Shown: positions 35,909 to 45,354, numbered from the stretch's first letter. The stretch: 64,000 nt of DNA from Sphingomonas sp. (GCA_017849555.1 JAFIGU010000055.1:1-64000); one strand, 5' to 3'. Numbers and translations are program-made. The notes: generated by a model not told the origin, from the sequence alone.

Positions 35909-36811
35909 ATGAAGACCGATCTCGACCATCTTCCCAGCCGCAAGCAACGCGACCTTCAGCGTATTCTCGAGGTGATCTTCGCCGAGTTCGAGCAAGCGAC
36001 CAAACTGTCCACCGCGAAGTGGAAGAAGCACGGCCGCATCGTCAAGATTATCCTCTATGGAAGCCACGCGCGCGGCGACTGGGTCGCGGATAATGCCAGC
36101 GGTTATTATTCCGATTACGACATTCTCGTCGTCGTCGATGACGAACGTTTCCTCGGTCCCGAGATCGACCTGTGGGGCAAGATCGACGACACTTTGATCC
36201 GCGATTACGCGATCATGAAGCGCCTGTCGGCCGAGACCAGCGTCATTGCGCATACGATGCAGGACGTGAACTTCCAGCTCTCGCGCGGCCGGCCGTTCTT
36301 CATCGATATCGTTCGCGACGGCATCGAACTCTACGCGATGGACGATCGCTCGTTCGACACGCCGGCGGTATTGTCGCCGGAGATCGCGCTCGAGGAAGTG
36401 AAGACGCACTACAAGCAATGGTTTAAGAGCGCGAACGGGTTTCTCATTGCCGGGAAGTTCATGATTACGCAGGGGTTCAACAACCACGCGGCGTTCAATC
36501 TGCATCAAGCCGTCGAACACTTCTACCATACAACGATGCTCGTCCTGACCCTCTACTCGCCCAAATCGCACAACATCAAATTCCTCCGCGAGCGCTCGGA
36601 GGACGTCGCGCGCGACCTGATCGACATCTGGCCGCGCAACACCAAGTTCGGCAATCGCTGCTGGGAGCTATTGCGTCAGGCGTACGTGAAGGCGCGCTAT
36701 TCGCCCCATTACAAGATCACCGGCCCTGAACTGGCGTGGCTCGTCGAGCGCATCGAACTGCTGCAGAGCGAGGTCAAACGCATCGCCGAGGAGCGTATCG
36801 CGCGCGGCTGA
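35909..36811 (+). CDS. Fused MNT nucleotidyltransferase-HEPN protein
   Basis: A 300-residue protein. Residues 40-130 form a minimal nucleotidyltransferase with GSHARGDW (51-58) and SDYDILVVV (68-76), which supplies the metal-binding acids. Residues about 165-300 form a HEPN helical domain with R263 and H267 in KARYSPHY, a compact form of the R-x-H nuclease motif. In separate MNT-HEPN toxin-antitoxin pairs the transferase modifies and silences the HEPN RNase; here both are in one chain. It lies between DUF736 and the relaxase region. Its activity, toxic or regulatory, is unknown. Confidence 0.85.
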   Translation: MKTDLDHLPSRKQRDLQRILEVIFAEFEQATKLSTAKWKKHGRIVKIILYGSHARGDWVADNASGYYSDYDILVVVDDERFLGPEIDLWGKIDDTLIRDYAIMKRLSAETSVIAHTMQDVNFQLSRGRPFFIDIVRDGIELYAMDDRSFDTPAVLSPEIALEEVKTHYKQWFKSANGFLIAGKFMITQGFNNHAAFNLHQAVEHFYHTTMLVLTLYSPKSHNIKFLRERSEDVARDLIDIWPRNTKFGNRCWELLRQAYVKARYSPHYKITGPELAWLVERIELLQSEVKRIAEERIARG

Positions 36812-37107
36812 CGCCGGGCTCAACCGGCTATCCCTCAAGACCGCAAACACATCGTCTTCTGACAGCGCTGCAACCGCTTCAATCACGGGCGTTGGGAAGG
36901 GGCTCTTCTCGAAGTCGTCCGAGTATGGCGGCCGGCGGCGCTGCTCTCAAGGCCCGCGGGTACCCCCCAATTTGCTGCGCAAATCGGTTCCCCCCGCGTC
37001 CGCTTCGCGGCGCCTGCGCTTCGCTCCGGCGGCCCTGACAGCCACGCCGCCGACCGCCGTCGACTGAGGGTCTTCAAGCACGAAGACGCGAGCGACGGAG
37101 AGATATC

Positions 37108-37467
37108 ATGGCTATGGTTCAACCGGTTTCGGTGGCGTCGGATCGCGTGATGGCGACGCTGGTGGCAGGGCTCACGCTGGAGTTCGGGAGCAGCGCGGCG
37201 GAGGCTTTGGCGGATCGTTTTCTGGCCGCAGAAGAGTGCGATTTTCACTGGGATGCGCGCCGCGAAGCGCGCTGGCTCGGGGCCTGGACGAGCGAGATCG
37301 AGGACGATTTCGAGCTCGACCGGATCGCGATCCTGGGCCGTTTAGGTCGGCGCTGGTTCGTCGCGGTGTGCATCGTCGATGGCGATGAAATGCCGCACGG
37401 AATGATGGGCCGGCGCACTTTTGGCAGCCGAAAGGCAGCGCTGACAGCGTTCGCTAGCTGCCATTGA
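37108..37467 (+). CDS. Hypothetical protein of the transfer region
   Basis: A 119-residue protein with a GGAGAG ribosome site 8 bases before the ATG. It contains EECDFHWDARREARWLGAW and DRIAILGRLGRRWFVAVCIVDG, which read as a mixed alpha/beta fold, but no family is recognised with confidence. Genes of this size between DUF736 and the relaxase are common in sphingomonad mobile elements. Reading-frame quality is good, so it is likely real. Confidence 0.65.
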   Translation: MAMVQPVSVASDRVMATLVAGLTLEFGSSAAEALADRFLAAEECDFHWDARREARWLGAWTSEIEDDFELDRIAILGRLGRRWFVAVCIVDGDEMPHGMMGRRTFGSRKAALTAFASCH

Positions 37468-37817
37468 ACGGTACTCGAAAGGCCGGGATCGCGGGCGTCA
37501 TCTGGCGCTGCGTCCCGGCCTTTTTCATGTGGGGCTGCTTGGAGGGAGCGGGGGAGGAAAAAGGGAAATGTGTGCTGGGGAGGGGGATGGCGCGTATGGC
37601 AAGATAGAAAGCTATGCCTCCACGATCGTCGGCATGCGAGGTCTGCACAGCGTTTGCGATGGAGGCATCCGTGCACCGATACCTCCACCGCTAGCGGGAT
37701 GGAGTTTAGCTCTTTGTTTTCATGATGTTATTGTGCCAGCGAGCGGAGGCCCTTGAAGGCGGTCCAACGCTTCCCCTTATCCGTCGCCAAAAAAACGACG
37801 ATCGGGGATAAGCCGAC
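37468..37817 (+). other. Gap before the relaxase, possible oriT region
   Basis: About 350 bases without a gene. ATGCCTCCA (37,614-37,622) and TGGAGGCAT (37,660-37,668) form an inverted repeat with a 37-base spacer, and a related ACCTCCA lies at 37,681. The origin of transfer normally lies just upstream of the relaxase gene and carries inverted repeats, so this is the best place for it. No known nic sequence was recognised. Confidence 0.35.
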
Positions 37818-39776
37818 ATGGCCGGTGATGACGATTTCCAACTCTGGCTTGGCAGGATCTCGAACGACCGGCCGCTGCGTCACCAGTTGCGCATCGCCGG
37901 TAATCGCGCCGGCAGGAAGTTGGGTGGGGGTGGCGAGCGGCGCTTCACCGGTGTCCGGATCGGGCGCGGAGCAGGGGTTGGCCGCGTGCTGTCGACCCGC
38001 GATCGTTCGCCCGGCTTTCGCGCACGTCGGATCATCGTCAAGGCTCGCATCGTCAAACTTGGTGGCAAGGGGATGGGCGCGGCCCGCGCGCACCTGCGCT
38101 ATCTTCAGCGTGATGGCGTCACCCGCGAGGGTGAGCGCGGCGCACTCTACGGCACCGATCACGATATCGCCGACGGGCGCGCGTTCCACGAACGCCAGGC
38201 CGGCGATCGCCATCAGTTCCGTTTCATCGTCTCACCCGAAGATGGCGCAGCCTATGACGATCTGAAGTCGCTCACCCGCCGGCTGATGATGCAGATCGAG
38301 CATGACCTTGGCACGAAGCTCGACTGGGTGGCGGTCGATCACTTCAACACCGGCCATCCCCACACCCACATCATCGTCCGGGGGAAAGACGAACGCGGCA
38401 AGGATCTCGTCATTGCCCGCGATTATCTCAGCCATGGGTTGCGCGAGCGCGCCGCCGAACTGGTCAACCTCGACCTTGGCCCACGTACCGATGCCGAGAT
38501 CGACGCGGCCTGCCGCAATGAGATCGACCAGCATCGCTTCACTGGCATCGACCGCCGCCTGCTCCGCTCGATCGATGAAGATGGACTCGTGCGCGCCGTG
38601 CATCGCGATCCAGCCGAGCAGTCGCTGCGCGCCGGGCGGCTGCGCGCACTGGCGCAGCTTGGCCTTGCGAGTGAGGAGCGACCCGGCAGTTGGACGCTCG
38701 ACAGCAATCTCGAACCGATCCTGTGCCGGATGGGTGAGCAGGGCGATATCATCCGCACGATGCAGCGCGCGATGAGCGACGGGCATCTCGCCCGTTCACC
38801 CGCCGACTATGCGATCCATGATCCGCGTGAGGGCGATGCACCGCCCCTCGTCGGCCGGGTGGTCGAGCGCGGCATCGCTGACGAACATGCCGACCGCCAT
38901 TATCTGATCGTCGATGCGACCGACGGCCGGCTCCATTATGTCGGGATCGGATCAGACGCTGAGGCTATTCCCGACAATGGCATCGTCCGCATCACCGGGC
39001 GGCCGGTCGCCGCGCGCGGGGTCGATCGCACCGTGGCTGCGGTCGCCGCCGCCAATGACGGGCGATATGATGTCGACGCGCACCTCCGGCATGACCCCAC
39101 GGCAACAGCGGCCTTCGCCGAGCGCCATCTTCGCCGGCTTGAGGCGATCCGGCGCGCGACCGGGGGCGTAACCCGCGAACCCGATGGCACCTGGGTCATC
39201 GCCCCCGATCATCTCGAACGCGCCGAAGCCTATGAGCGCAGTGTTGCCGACCGGAGCCCGGTGATCATCGATACGCTGTCCAGCAAACCGCTTGAGCAGC
39301 TTATTGGTCATGATGGCGCGACCTGGCTTGATCGCGAACTGACCAGCGACCAGCCCACGGAATTGCAGCGCGGGTTCGGTGCCGAGGTGCGCAAAGCGCT
39401 CGATGCCCGCGTCCGCTGGCTTGCCGCGCAACAGCTCATCACGATCGAAGGTGGCGCGGCCCGGTTCGACACGGGGCTCACCGACGCGCTGGAGCAACGC
39501 GAGCTGCGGCGGACCGCGGCGCAGCTGAGTGGCGAGCTTGGCTTGAAATTCGCGGAGTCCAAATCCGGTGACCGGATCGAGGGCAAGGTGACGCGGGCGC
39601 TGGAGATCGGCGAAAAGCGCTACGCATTGATCGAGAAAACGCGCGAGTTCACGCTTGTGCCGTGGCGCCCGGTTCTCGAGCGCGCGATCGGCAAGCAGGT
39701 ATCGGGGATAGCGCGCGGCGATTCGACCGACTGGCAGATCGGACGCTCGCGCGGGCTTTCGATCGGTAGTATCTGA
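37818..39776 (+). CDS. VirD2-type relaxase (DUF3363 family)
   Basis: A 652-residue mobilization nuclease. The three-His metal motif is HFNTGHPHTHIIVRG (175-189), preceded by a conserved QFRFIVSPEDG block, both typical of the DUF3363 branch of VirD2-like relaxases. The catalytic Tyr is likely among the tyrosines of RYLQRDG or nearby. The protein would nick oriT and pilot one strand in conjugation. In intact elements traF/traG-type and trb genes follow; here the next gene is the CopG regulator, so the transfer apparatus has been lost. Confidence 0.9.
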   Translation: MAGDDDFQLWLGRISNDRPLRHQLRIAGNRAGRKLGGGGERRFTGVRIGRGAGVGRVLSTRDRSPGFRARRIIVKARIVKLGGKGMGAARAHLRYLQRDGVTREGERGALYGTDHDIADGRAFHERQAGDRHQFRFIVSPEDGAAYDDLKSLTRRLMMQIEHDLGTKLDWVAVDHFNTGHPHTHIIVRGKDERGKDLVIARDYLSHGLRERAAELVNLDLGPRTDAEIDAACRNEIDQHRFTGIDRRLLRSIDEDGLVRAVHRDPAEQSLRAGRLRALAQLGLASEERPGSWTLDSNLEPILCRMGEQGDIIRTMQRAMSDGHLARSPADYAIHDPREGDAPPLVGRVVERGIADEHADRHYLIVDATDGRLHYVGIGSDAEAIPDNGIVRITGRPVAARGVDRTVAAVAAANDGRYDVDAHLRHDPTATAAFAERHLRRLEAIRRATGGVTREPDGTWVIAPDHLERAEAYERSVADRSPVIIDTLSSKPLEQLIGHDGATWLDRELTSDQPTELQRGFGAEVRKALDARVRWLAAQQLITIEGGAARFDTGLTDALEQRELRRTAAQLSGELGLKFAESKSGDRIEGKVTRALEIGEKRYALIEKTREFTLVPWRPVLERAIGKQVSGIARGDSTDWQIGRSRGLSIGSI

Positions 39777-39894
39777 AATCTGGCGCTCTGTGTCGCTCCG
39801 CTGCGTCGCGGCGCGTCTCAACCGTAATTTTTCGAGCCCCCGTATCGTGGGATGATCCCGGCCTATCGATCATCAGGCAACGGGCGTCAGCTCC

Positions 39895-40314
39895 ATGAAC
39901 ACGCGCAGGATCCGGCATCAGTTCTATCTTCCCGATGATCTGTCGCGCCGGCTCGACATGCTGGCCGCGGCGCCGGGCGCTTCGAAAACCGCGATCCTCA
40001 CCGATGCCCTCAAGGACTGGCTCGATCGCAAAGCAGGGAACGAACTCGATCAGCGGTTCGGTCCCCGTCTTGATCGGCAGAGCCGGATATCCGCCCGGAT
40101 CGAGCGCAAGCTCGATGCGGTTACTGAGCTGGTTGGTGTGTTCGTGCAGCACCAGCTGACGTTGGTGGCTCATCAGCCGACGTTTGACGAGCCGACCGCG
40201 CTGAGTGGCCGTCAGCGCTATGCGGCGCTGCTCGATCTGGTCGAGCAACGGATTGCAAAGGGCGGGGTGATCGCACGCCTCATGCCGCCGTCCGGCGAAG
40301 ACGCGAAGCGATGA
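39895..40314 (+). CDS. CopG-like ribbon-helix-helix regulator
   Basis: A 139-residue protein whose N-terminal 45 residues, RRIRHQFYLPDDLSRRLDMLA followed by SKTAILTDALKDWL, form a ribbon-helix-helix domain. In complete conjugative elements such a gene precedes trbB and controls the trb mating-pair operon. Here no trb gene follows, which points to a deletion. The C-terminal half is helical and of unknown role. Confidence 0.8.
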   Translation: MNTRRIRHQFYLPDDLSRRLDMLAAAPGASKTAILTDALKDWLDRKAGNELDQRFGPRLDRQSRISARIERKLDAVTELVGVFVQHQLTLVAHQPTFDEPTALSGRQRYAALLDLVEQRIAKGGVIARLMPPSGEDAKR

Positions 40315-40366
40315 GCGTGCCGATGTCGCCCCCATTTTTAACGCAAACCAGCGCCAGGAGGACAAC

Positions 40367-40567
40367 ATGATCGACGGACCAGGCCGCATCCTTCGTCTCC
40401 CCGCCGTAGTCGACCGTACCGGACTCAGCCGATCGACCATCTACCGAAAAATGGACGAGGGGACCTTCCCGAGGAATATTCGCATCGCGGGGCGCTGCAG
40501 CGGGTGGCGTGAGGCCGCCATCGACGAATGGGTGCGCGCGCCGATGCTCTATCGCGCTCATGAATGA
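40367..40567 (+). CDS. AlpA-family excisionase-like regulator
   Basis: A 66-residue winged-helix protein with LRLPAVVDRTGLSRSTIYRKMDEGTFP and a following RIAGRCSGWREAAIDEWV, the AlpA pattern. AlpA proteins activate integrase or act as recombination-directionality factors for tRNA-integrated elements with P4-like integrases, which is the type present here. It may therefore control excision of this island. A GCCAGGAGG ribosome site precedes the ATG. Confidence 0.85.
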   Translation: MIDGPGRILRLPAVVDRTGLSRSTIYRKMDEGTFPRNIRIAGRCSGWREAAIDEWVRAPMLYRAHE

Positions 40568-40806
40568 AAGTCGCGAAGGCTGTTCCTACAGCCCTTCGCC
40601 AGTGAAAGGTCGCGGCGGAAATGGACATTCCCGGCGGGTGGGAATTGCGGCTTGATATGAGCGGGAGGAGCTTGGTCGGCCGATGGCGATCCTGCTGCTT
40701 TGCGCCTCATCTCGGCCGTTCGTCTGGCCCGAAACTGATCCCGAAAGCCGACATTCGCTCACGTCGGCACGGTCGTCATATCGACAGACAGACTGGCTGC
40801 TGATTT

Positions 40807-42426
40807 TCAGAGACCTGTACAAACGGGGCGCTGCGGCTCGGACAGTAACTTCGACAATTGACCGTGATTGTCCCGCAACCATGCCGTGTAGGTCGCAGCG
40901 AATGGTGTGGCGAGCTGGTCCACGGCGCTCGCCAGCCAGTTCTTATACTCGTCGAGCGGCAGACACATGGCGGACATGAGCGCGGCCGGCTTGTCCCATT
41001 CACTCAGTGATCCAAGCTGGGTCTTGAGGGCACGAAAGAAGGGGCGATCGGCCGCTATGCCACGAAGGAAGAACTGGGCGCGGCGCTCGATGATGCTCCT
41101 GCCGAAATCGTATCCGTTCCAGTCGCGTAGCAAGACCGGCAGCGTCCCATCGACAAAAAGATTGAGCAGCCAGGCTCGGACATAGGCGAGGTCCGCGAAC
41201 GGGGGCAGGGCCAATAGCTCAAGCACCCGCTTCTTGACCGCATCGGCTGCGAAGTCGGCCTGTTTGGACGCGGCGTTGAGCACTAGGCAGAATTCCCGCG
41301 GGACATAGTAGAGGAGGTCAGCGTGTTTCTCGATGAGGTTCATCGCATCGATGTCGGGGAGAAACCGCAGGGCACGCAGGATTCCCTTGAACACAGAGAG
41401 ATCGATCTCCTTCTTGTCCCCGATCGTATCCAGCCGTTGCTGCAGGATCGACGAGGTCAGGAACGGGTTAGAGATTGCATCGTCGTCAATCGGCTCGTCG
41501 TCATCGCCATAGCTAAGCGAGATGAAGGCCTGCATCTTCTCCAGTTCGACTGAGGTGAAGACGTCCTGCAGCCGCGCCTTCGAGCCCTTTTCGATGTCCT
41601 GAACGCTCGTCAGCTTCGTCTTGGTGACGTTGAGCGACAGTCCCTCGGTCACCATCAGATGCTCAGCGATCCGACAGAGAATCGAATGAGCTTCCATGCC
41701 CGGCGGCACAGCGATCCGAAAGTCATCGACGTAGCGGGTGAACTTCACCCCCATATTCTTGAGCAGCATGTCGGTGTCGTGCAGTAGGCATTCCGCCAGC
41801 AGCCGAGACGCGGCGGTGCCCACCGGAAGCCCGTAGGATTGCCGCGCCCGGGACGTCTTGATCACCTTCTTGATCAGTTCTGCGGGGCCTTTCGGGCATC
41901 CGGCGTCCTGCAGGACATTCTCGATGCGGTGGAAATAAATACGCTGATAGAAATCAGAGATGTCGGTGGCGATAGCGGGTCGATCCTCGGCGAACGGATT
42001 ATCCGGCCCGCCAAAGTCCGACAGATGCGCGAGCCATTGATGGTAGCCGCGCGCTCCCTCGAAGATTCGGATCGTCTCGCCTTCGATATAGCGGTACGCG
42101 AACGCCTCATTGTCGTCTTTGGGAAGGCGCACGGCTTCGAGATGGGGCGCGCAGTCAAGCAACGCCGCCAGATAAATCACATTGTCCGACGCCGTGAGCT
42201 GATGGGCAATGCGAAAACCCAGCCAGGATTTCGGAGTGAGTGTTTCGACCGGTCCAGTCGGCGCGTACTGGCCAATGTTGAGCTTTTCGCAGTCCTTCGC
42301 GATCGCGCCGGGGCGCTCGAGAAAGCAACGCATCTCGGGTAGCCGCGGGAAAAGGTCGGTGTCACCGAGCGCACCGAGATGATTGATCGCGCGCCGCACG
42401 CTGGCTTCACTGATCATCCGACACAC
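40807..42426 (-). CDS. UG/Abi-type reverse transcriptase, candidate antiphage
   Basis: A 539-residue reverse transcriptase. The first catalytic Asp is D155 in ATDISDFYQRIYFHRIENVL (quoted in full length 20). The GLPVGTAASRLLAE block (199-212) and YVDD (232-235) complete the palm. The N-terminal FRIAHQL and LPKDDNEAFAYRY blocks and the long helical C-terminus, with no maturase or endonuclease domain, match the unknown-group (DRT) and Abi lineages rather than group II introns or retrons. Such enzymes act in phage defence by making DNA that triggers growth arrest. It is divergent from the AlbA_2/AbiJ-like operon. The DRT class is not assigned. Confidence 0.82.
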   Translation of the reverse strand: MCRMISEASVRRAINHLGALGDTDLFPRLPEMRCFLERPGAIAKDCEKLNIGQYAPTGPVETLTPKSWLGFRIAHQLTASDNVIYLAALLDCAPHLEAVRLPKDDNEAFAYRYIEGETIRIFEGARGYHQWLAHLSDFGGPDNPFAEDRPAIATDISDFYQRIYFHRIENVLQDAGCPKGPAELIKKVIKTSRARQSYGLPVGTAASRLLAECLLHDTDMLLKNMGVKFTRYVDDFRIAVPPGMEAHSILCRIAEHLMVTEGLSLNVTKTKLTSVQDIEKGSKARLQDVFTSVELEKMQAFISLSYGDDDEPIDDDAISNPFLTSSILQQRLDTIGDKKEIDLSVFKGILRALRFLPDIDAMNLIEKHADLLYYVPREFCLVLNAASKQADFAADAVKKRVLELLALPPFADLAYVRAWLLNLFVDGTLPVLLRDWNGYDFGRSIIERRAQFFLRGIAADRPFFRALKTQLGSLSEWDKPAALMSAMCLPLDEYKNWLASAVDQLATPFAATYTAWLRDNHGQLSKLLSEPQRPVCTGL

Positions 42427-42492
42427 TCCCCCGCAATCTAGAGCTATTCAGGCAGAATTCGGCAGACGGATTGGTGCATCGGTCAGATCTGC

Positions 42493-42684
42493 TCATTGCT
42501 CGCCCTCCTGTTCAGGCCCCGGTGTTGGTGCTTGCCCGTCGGGATCGATCGCACCTTCGGCAGTGGCCGCAGCGACGGCCGGCATCTTCGGTGGGTGCGC
42601 TTTACGAAACTGTTCCCGAAAATCATTCTGGTCATTGAGCCAGACCAGCGCGGGGTTTTCGCAGGGCGACGCTTTGCCGAACAC
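42493..42684 (-). CDS. Possible small protein upstream of the reverse transcriptase
   Basis: A 63-residue frame from a GTG at 42,684, codirectional with the reverse transcriptase and ending 66 bases before it. It reads KASPCENPALVWLNDQNDFRE then a Pro/Ala/Gly-rich acidic tail, with codon use like its neighbours. A stop four codons before the GTG bounds it. It could be an accessory peptide of the reverse transcriptase or a gene remnant. No ribosome site is clear. Confidence 0.3.
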   Translation of the reverse strand: MFGKASPCENPALVWLNDQNDFREQFRKAHPPKMPAVAAATAEGAIDPDGQAPTPGPEQEGEQ

Positions 42685-42817
42685 GACCGCGTGTCAGGGC
42701 TGGAGCGACGGAAGCATTCCCGCATAGTCGAAACCGATATCTTCCTTCGCGTCTCGATATCGCTGATCATCCGCCGTGCCCCTTGGTTCGGTTCTTAAAT
42801 GACGGAGTGAATTGCAG

Positions 42818-43420
42818 ATGGAACAGCACGCGCCAAGCGTCGGCGTTCTCGCCTACGGTTCGCTCATCGGCGATCCTGGTGACGAGCTGGAGCCGGCGAC
42901 GGTTCGGACGATCAGGGGAGTGATGACACCCTTCGCCGTTGAGTTCGCGAGGAGGAGCCGAAGCCGGGGCGACGCGCCGACCTTGGTGCCTCACCCACAC
43001 GGCGCGCGCGTCTCCGCGGCGATCCTGGTCCTCGACGTCGATATGTCTTCGGCCACAGACATGCTCTGGCGTCGCGAGACGCGCTGCTCGGACCGCTGCC
43101 GAGGCTATCCCGGAGATCGTGCCGGCAAGCGCGACGCGGTTCAGGTGAGACGGATCGAAGGTTTCCACGGGATCGATCTTGTCCTCTATACGGACATAGG
43201 CGCGAACGTACAGCCGCTGACGGCAGGCGAACTCGCCCGGCTCGCGATAGGAAGCGTCGGCAGGGCGGCGGCGGGGCTCGACGGGATATCGTACCTCGTT
43301 CAGGCGAAGGCGAACGGGATCGCGACACCCCTGTCTCCGGCATATGAGCGCGAGATCCTCGTCATGACCGGCGCCGATGACCTATTGCAAGCGCTGGAGA
43401 CGCTCCGTGCGCGTGCCTAG
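42818..43420 (+). CDS. Gamma-glutamylcyclotransferase-like protein
   Basis: A 200-residue protein with LAYGSLIGDP at residues 11-20, the YGSL substrate loop of gamma-glutamylcyclotransferase folds. These enzymes cyclise gamma-glutamyl peptides to 5-oxoproline or act as ligases on related substrates. The ATG at 42,818 is taken with GGAG ten bases upstream; an in-frame TTG six bases earlier is possible. It lies 50 bases before the AlbA_2 gene and probably shares its transcript, which is an unusual partner for this fold. Confidence 0.65.
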   Translation: MEQHAPSVGVLAYGSLIGDPGDELEPATVRTIRGVMTPFAVEFARRSRSRGDAPTLVPHPHGARVSAAILVLDVDMSSATDMLWRRETRCSDRCRGYPGDRAGKRDAVQVRRIEGFHGIDLVLYTDIGANVQPLTAGELARLAIGSVGRAAAGLDGISYLVQAKANGIATPLSPAYEREILVMTGADDLLQALETLRARA

Positions 43421-43470
43421 CGGGATATTGCGAGTTGCCTGGTATCGCCGGCCTGCCCTAGAAAAATCCC

Positions 43471-45354
43471 ATGACGCCCGCCGCCTCGACACTGAAATTC
43501 GAGCTTGATGCCCGGTTCCGGTGGTTCGAGAACGAATGGTTCTACAAGTGGCACTTCATCGGCAAGGACGGGCCGGTCGAGATCGACACGTTCGACGGCA
43601 GCGTGGCGAGGATGGGCGGCATCGCCTTCAGCGGCACTCCGCGCGACGTATTCTGGGACGCGGTGGTGCGCGGCGCGAAACGGGAGATCGAAGAGCGGGT
43701 TCGCTGGATCGACGCTGAGGTGCGGCGCTACGATCCAGCAGACATCGACGTCACGGTCGACGAATGCATCGGGCAGCTGGTCTCGTTCGTGGAGCGGGTT
43801 CAGCGGACGGCAGTCGAGAAGTTCAGGATACTCTGCGGCGACGGGGCGAACTTCCCGTCGCCCGTGGATCATGGTGCTTGGCCGACGCGCGCGGAGATGC
43901 TCGAACGCGGCGCAGCGCTGAAGCGCGCCGTTCCTCGGGAGCAGGATCAGCTCGATGCGCTCGTCCAGAGGCCGATGGAGGGTATCTCGGTCGAGCTGAA
44001 GACTTGGATCGATCCCCGCACGCCGGACGGGATCGCGAAGATCATCAAGGCCGTCTTCGCGCTTCGGAACCGCAACGGCGGCTATCTCCTCGTCGGCTTC
44101 GACGACAGGATCGGCGCGCCCGACGCATATCCCTTCGCCGAGCCGGTGTCGGAGGTCTTCCACCCGGACGCCGTGCAGCAGATCGTGTCCAAATATGCCG
44201 CCCAGGCCTTTCCGGTCGAGGTCGCGCTGCGGAACCGGGACGGGCAGCCGCACCCCGTCATCGTTGTGCCGCCGGGCGTCCGCGTCCCGGCGGTGGTGAA
44301 GTCCGCGCTGATCGGGGAGGGAGGAAAGCGGCTTCTCCGCGAGGGCGAGGTGTACTTCCGCACGCTCCGCTCGAACGGGGCGCCTAGCAGCGCGGCGATC
44401 CTGCCGGGAGACTGGCCCGACCTGATGGACGTATGCTTCAACAATCGCGAGGGCGACATCGGTGGGTTCGTCCGGCGCCAGCTCGGTGGCGTCGAGCGTG
44501 AAACGCTCGCCGCGGTGCTCCACGACGTTGTCGGCGCCGTCTCCGTCACGGGACCGGATCCCCAGGAGGCGCTGCGGGGGCGCGCCGAGGAGGTGATCGA
44601 GAACGGCTGGGCCGCCTTTGAAGCCGTCATCGCGACGCGAAGTCTCAGCGAGGTCGAGGCACGTGCCGTGAAGGGGATGACCATGCACGTCGGCCTTGCG
44701 TTCGATCCGGAACGGCCGGACGCGCTCCCTACGCGCCCCTTCCTGGACGCAGTGGCGGGCGCCAACCCCCAGTACTCAGGTTGGCCCATGTGGCTCGACG
44801 CGCGGAGCTTCTCCAAGGCCGACGAGCGGCCGACCGTGAGGGAGCGGGCCTGGGAGGTACTGATCGTCGAGGTGGAGGACTCCTTTTTCAGCCACCTCGA
44901 GTTCATGCGGATGGACCCGCGCGGAGCCTTCTACCTCCGGCGGGCGATGCAGGACGACCTCACGGACGAGGTCGCGCCGGGCACGGCCATGGACGTCTTC
45001 CTGATGCTCATCCGCGTGGCCGAAGCGCTAGCGGTGGGCATTGCGATCGGATGCGCACTGGACTGGCCCGCGAACAGCGAGGCCGGCTTCGCGTTCGTCT
45101 GGGACGGATTGGCGCAGCGCAGGCTCTCTGGCTGGGCGAACCCGATGCGAAGCCCCGGCACGGGTGGTGGGACCTCGCACGCGGACCGGGTGTCCTCGAT
45201 GGTGCGCGTGCCCCTAGAGACGCCGCCCGGGGCGCTGGCACCCTACGTGGCGCAGGCCGTCGCGCCCCTCTTCTCCGCGTTCGACGGCTACCAGCCCGCG
45301 GCCGCAGTGGTGGAGGATGCGGTCGCCAGGCTGGTGGAAAGGAGGCTGTCCTGA
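43471..45354 (+). CDS. AlbA_2 (Schlafen-type) domain protein
   Basis: A 627-residue protein. An AlbA_2 nucleic-acid domain spans about 165-305: E175 in ISVELKTW, AVFALRNRNGGYLLVGFDD in the centre and EGEVYFRTLR at the end. The N-terminal 160 residues and the C-terminal 320 residues match nothing I can name. AlbA_2 domains are found in Schlafen-like nucleases and in prokaryotic defence proteins. The stop overlaps the start of the AbiJ-like gene by one base (TGATG), which indicates joint function. Confidence 0.7.
   Translation: MTPAASTLKFELDARFRWFENEWFYKWHFIGKDGPVEIDTFDGSVARMGGIAFSGTPRDVFWDAVVRGAKREIEERVRWIDAEVRRYDPADIDVTVDECIGQLVSFVERVQRTAVEKFRILCGDGANFPSPVDHGAWPTRAEMLERGAALKRAVPREQDQLDALVQRPMEGISVELKTWIDPRTPDGIAKIIKAVFALRNRNGGYLLVGFDDRIGAPDAYPFAEPVSEVFHPDAVQQIVSKYAAQAFPVEVALRNRDGQPHPVIVVPPGVRVPAVVKSALIGEGGKRLLREGEVYFRTLRSNGAPSSAAILPGDWPDLMDVCFNNREGDIGGFVRRQLGGVERETLAAVLHDVVGAVSVTGPDPQEALRGRAEEVIENGWAAFEAVIATRSLSEVEARAVKGMTMHVGLAFDPERPDALPTRPFLDAVAGANPQYSGWPMWLDARSFSKADERPTVRERAWEVLIVEVEDSFFSHLEFMRMDPRGAFYLRRAMQDDLTDEVAPGTAMDVFLMLIRVAEALAVGIAIGCALDWPANSEAGFAFVWDGLAQRRLSGWANPMRSPGTGGGTSHADRVSSMVRVPLETPPGALAPYVAQAVAPLFSAFDGYQPAAAVVEDAVARLVERRLS

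Noticed and set aside
40807..42426. Group II intron or retron origin for the reverse transcriptase
   Set aside because: No maturase or endonuclease domain, no intron boundary, and the N-terminal blocks match unknown-group enzymes; no retron msr-msd structure was seen upstream.
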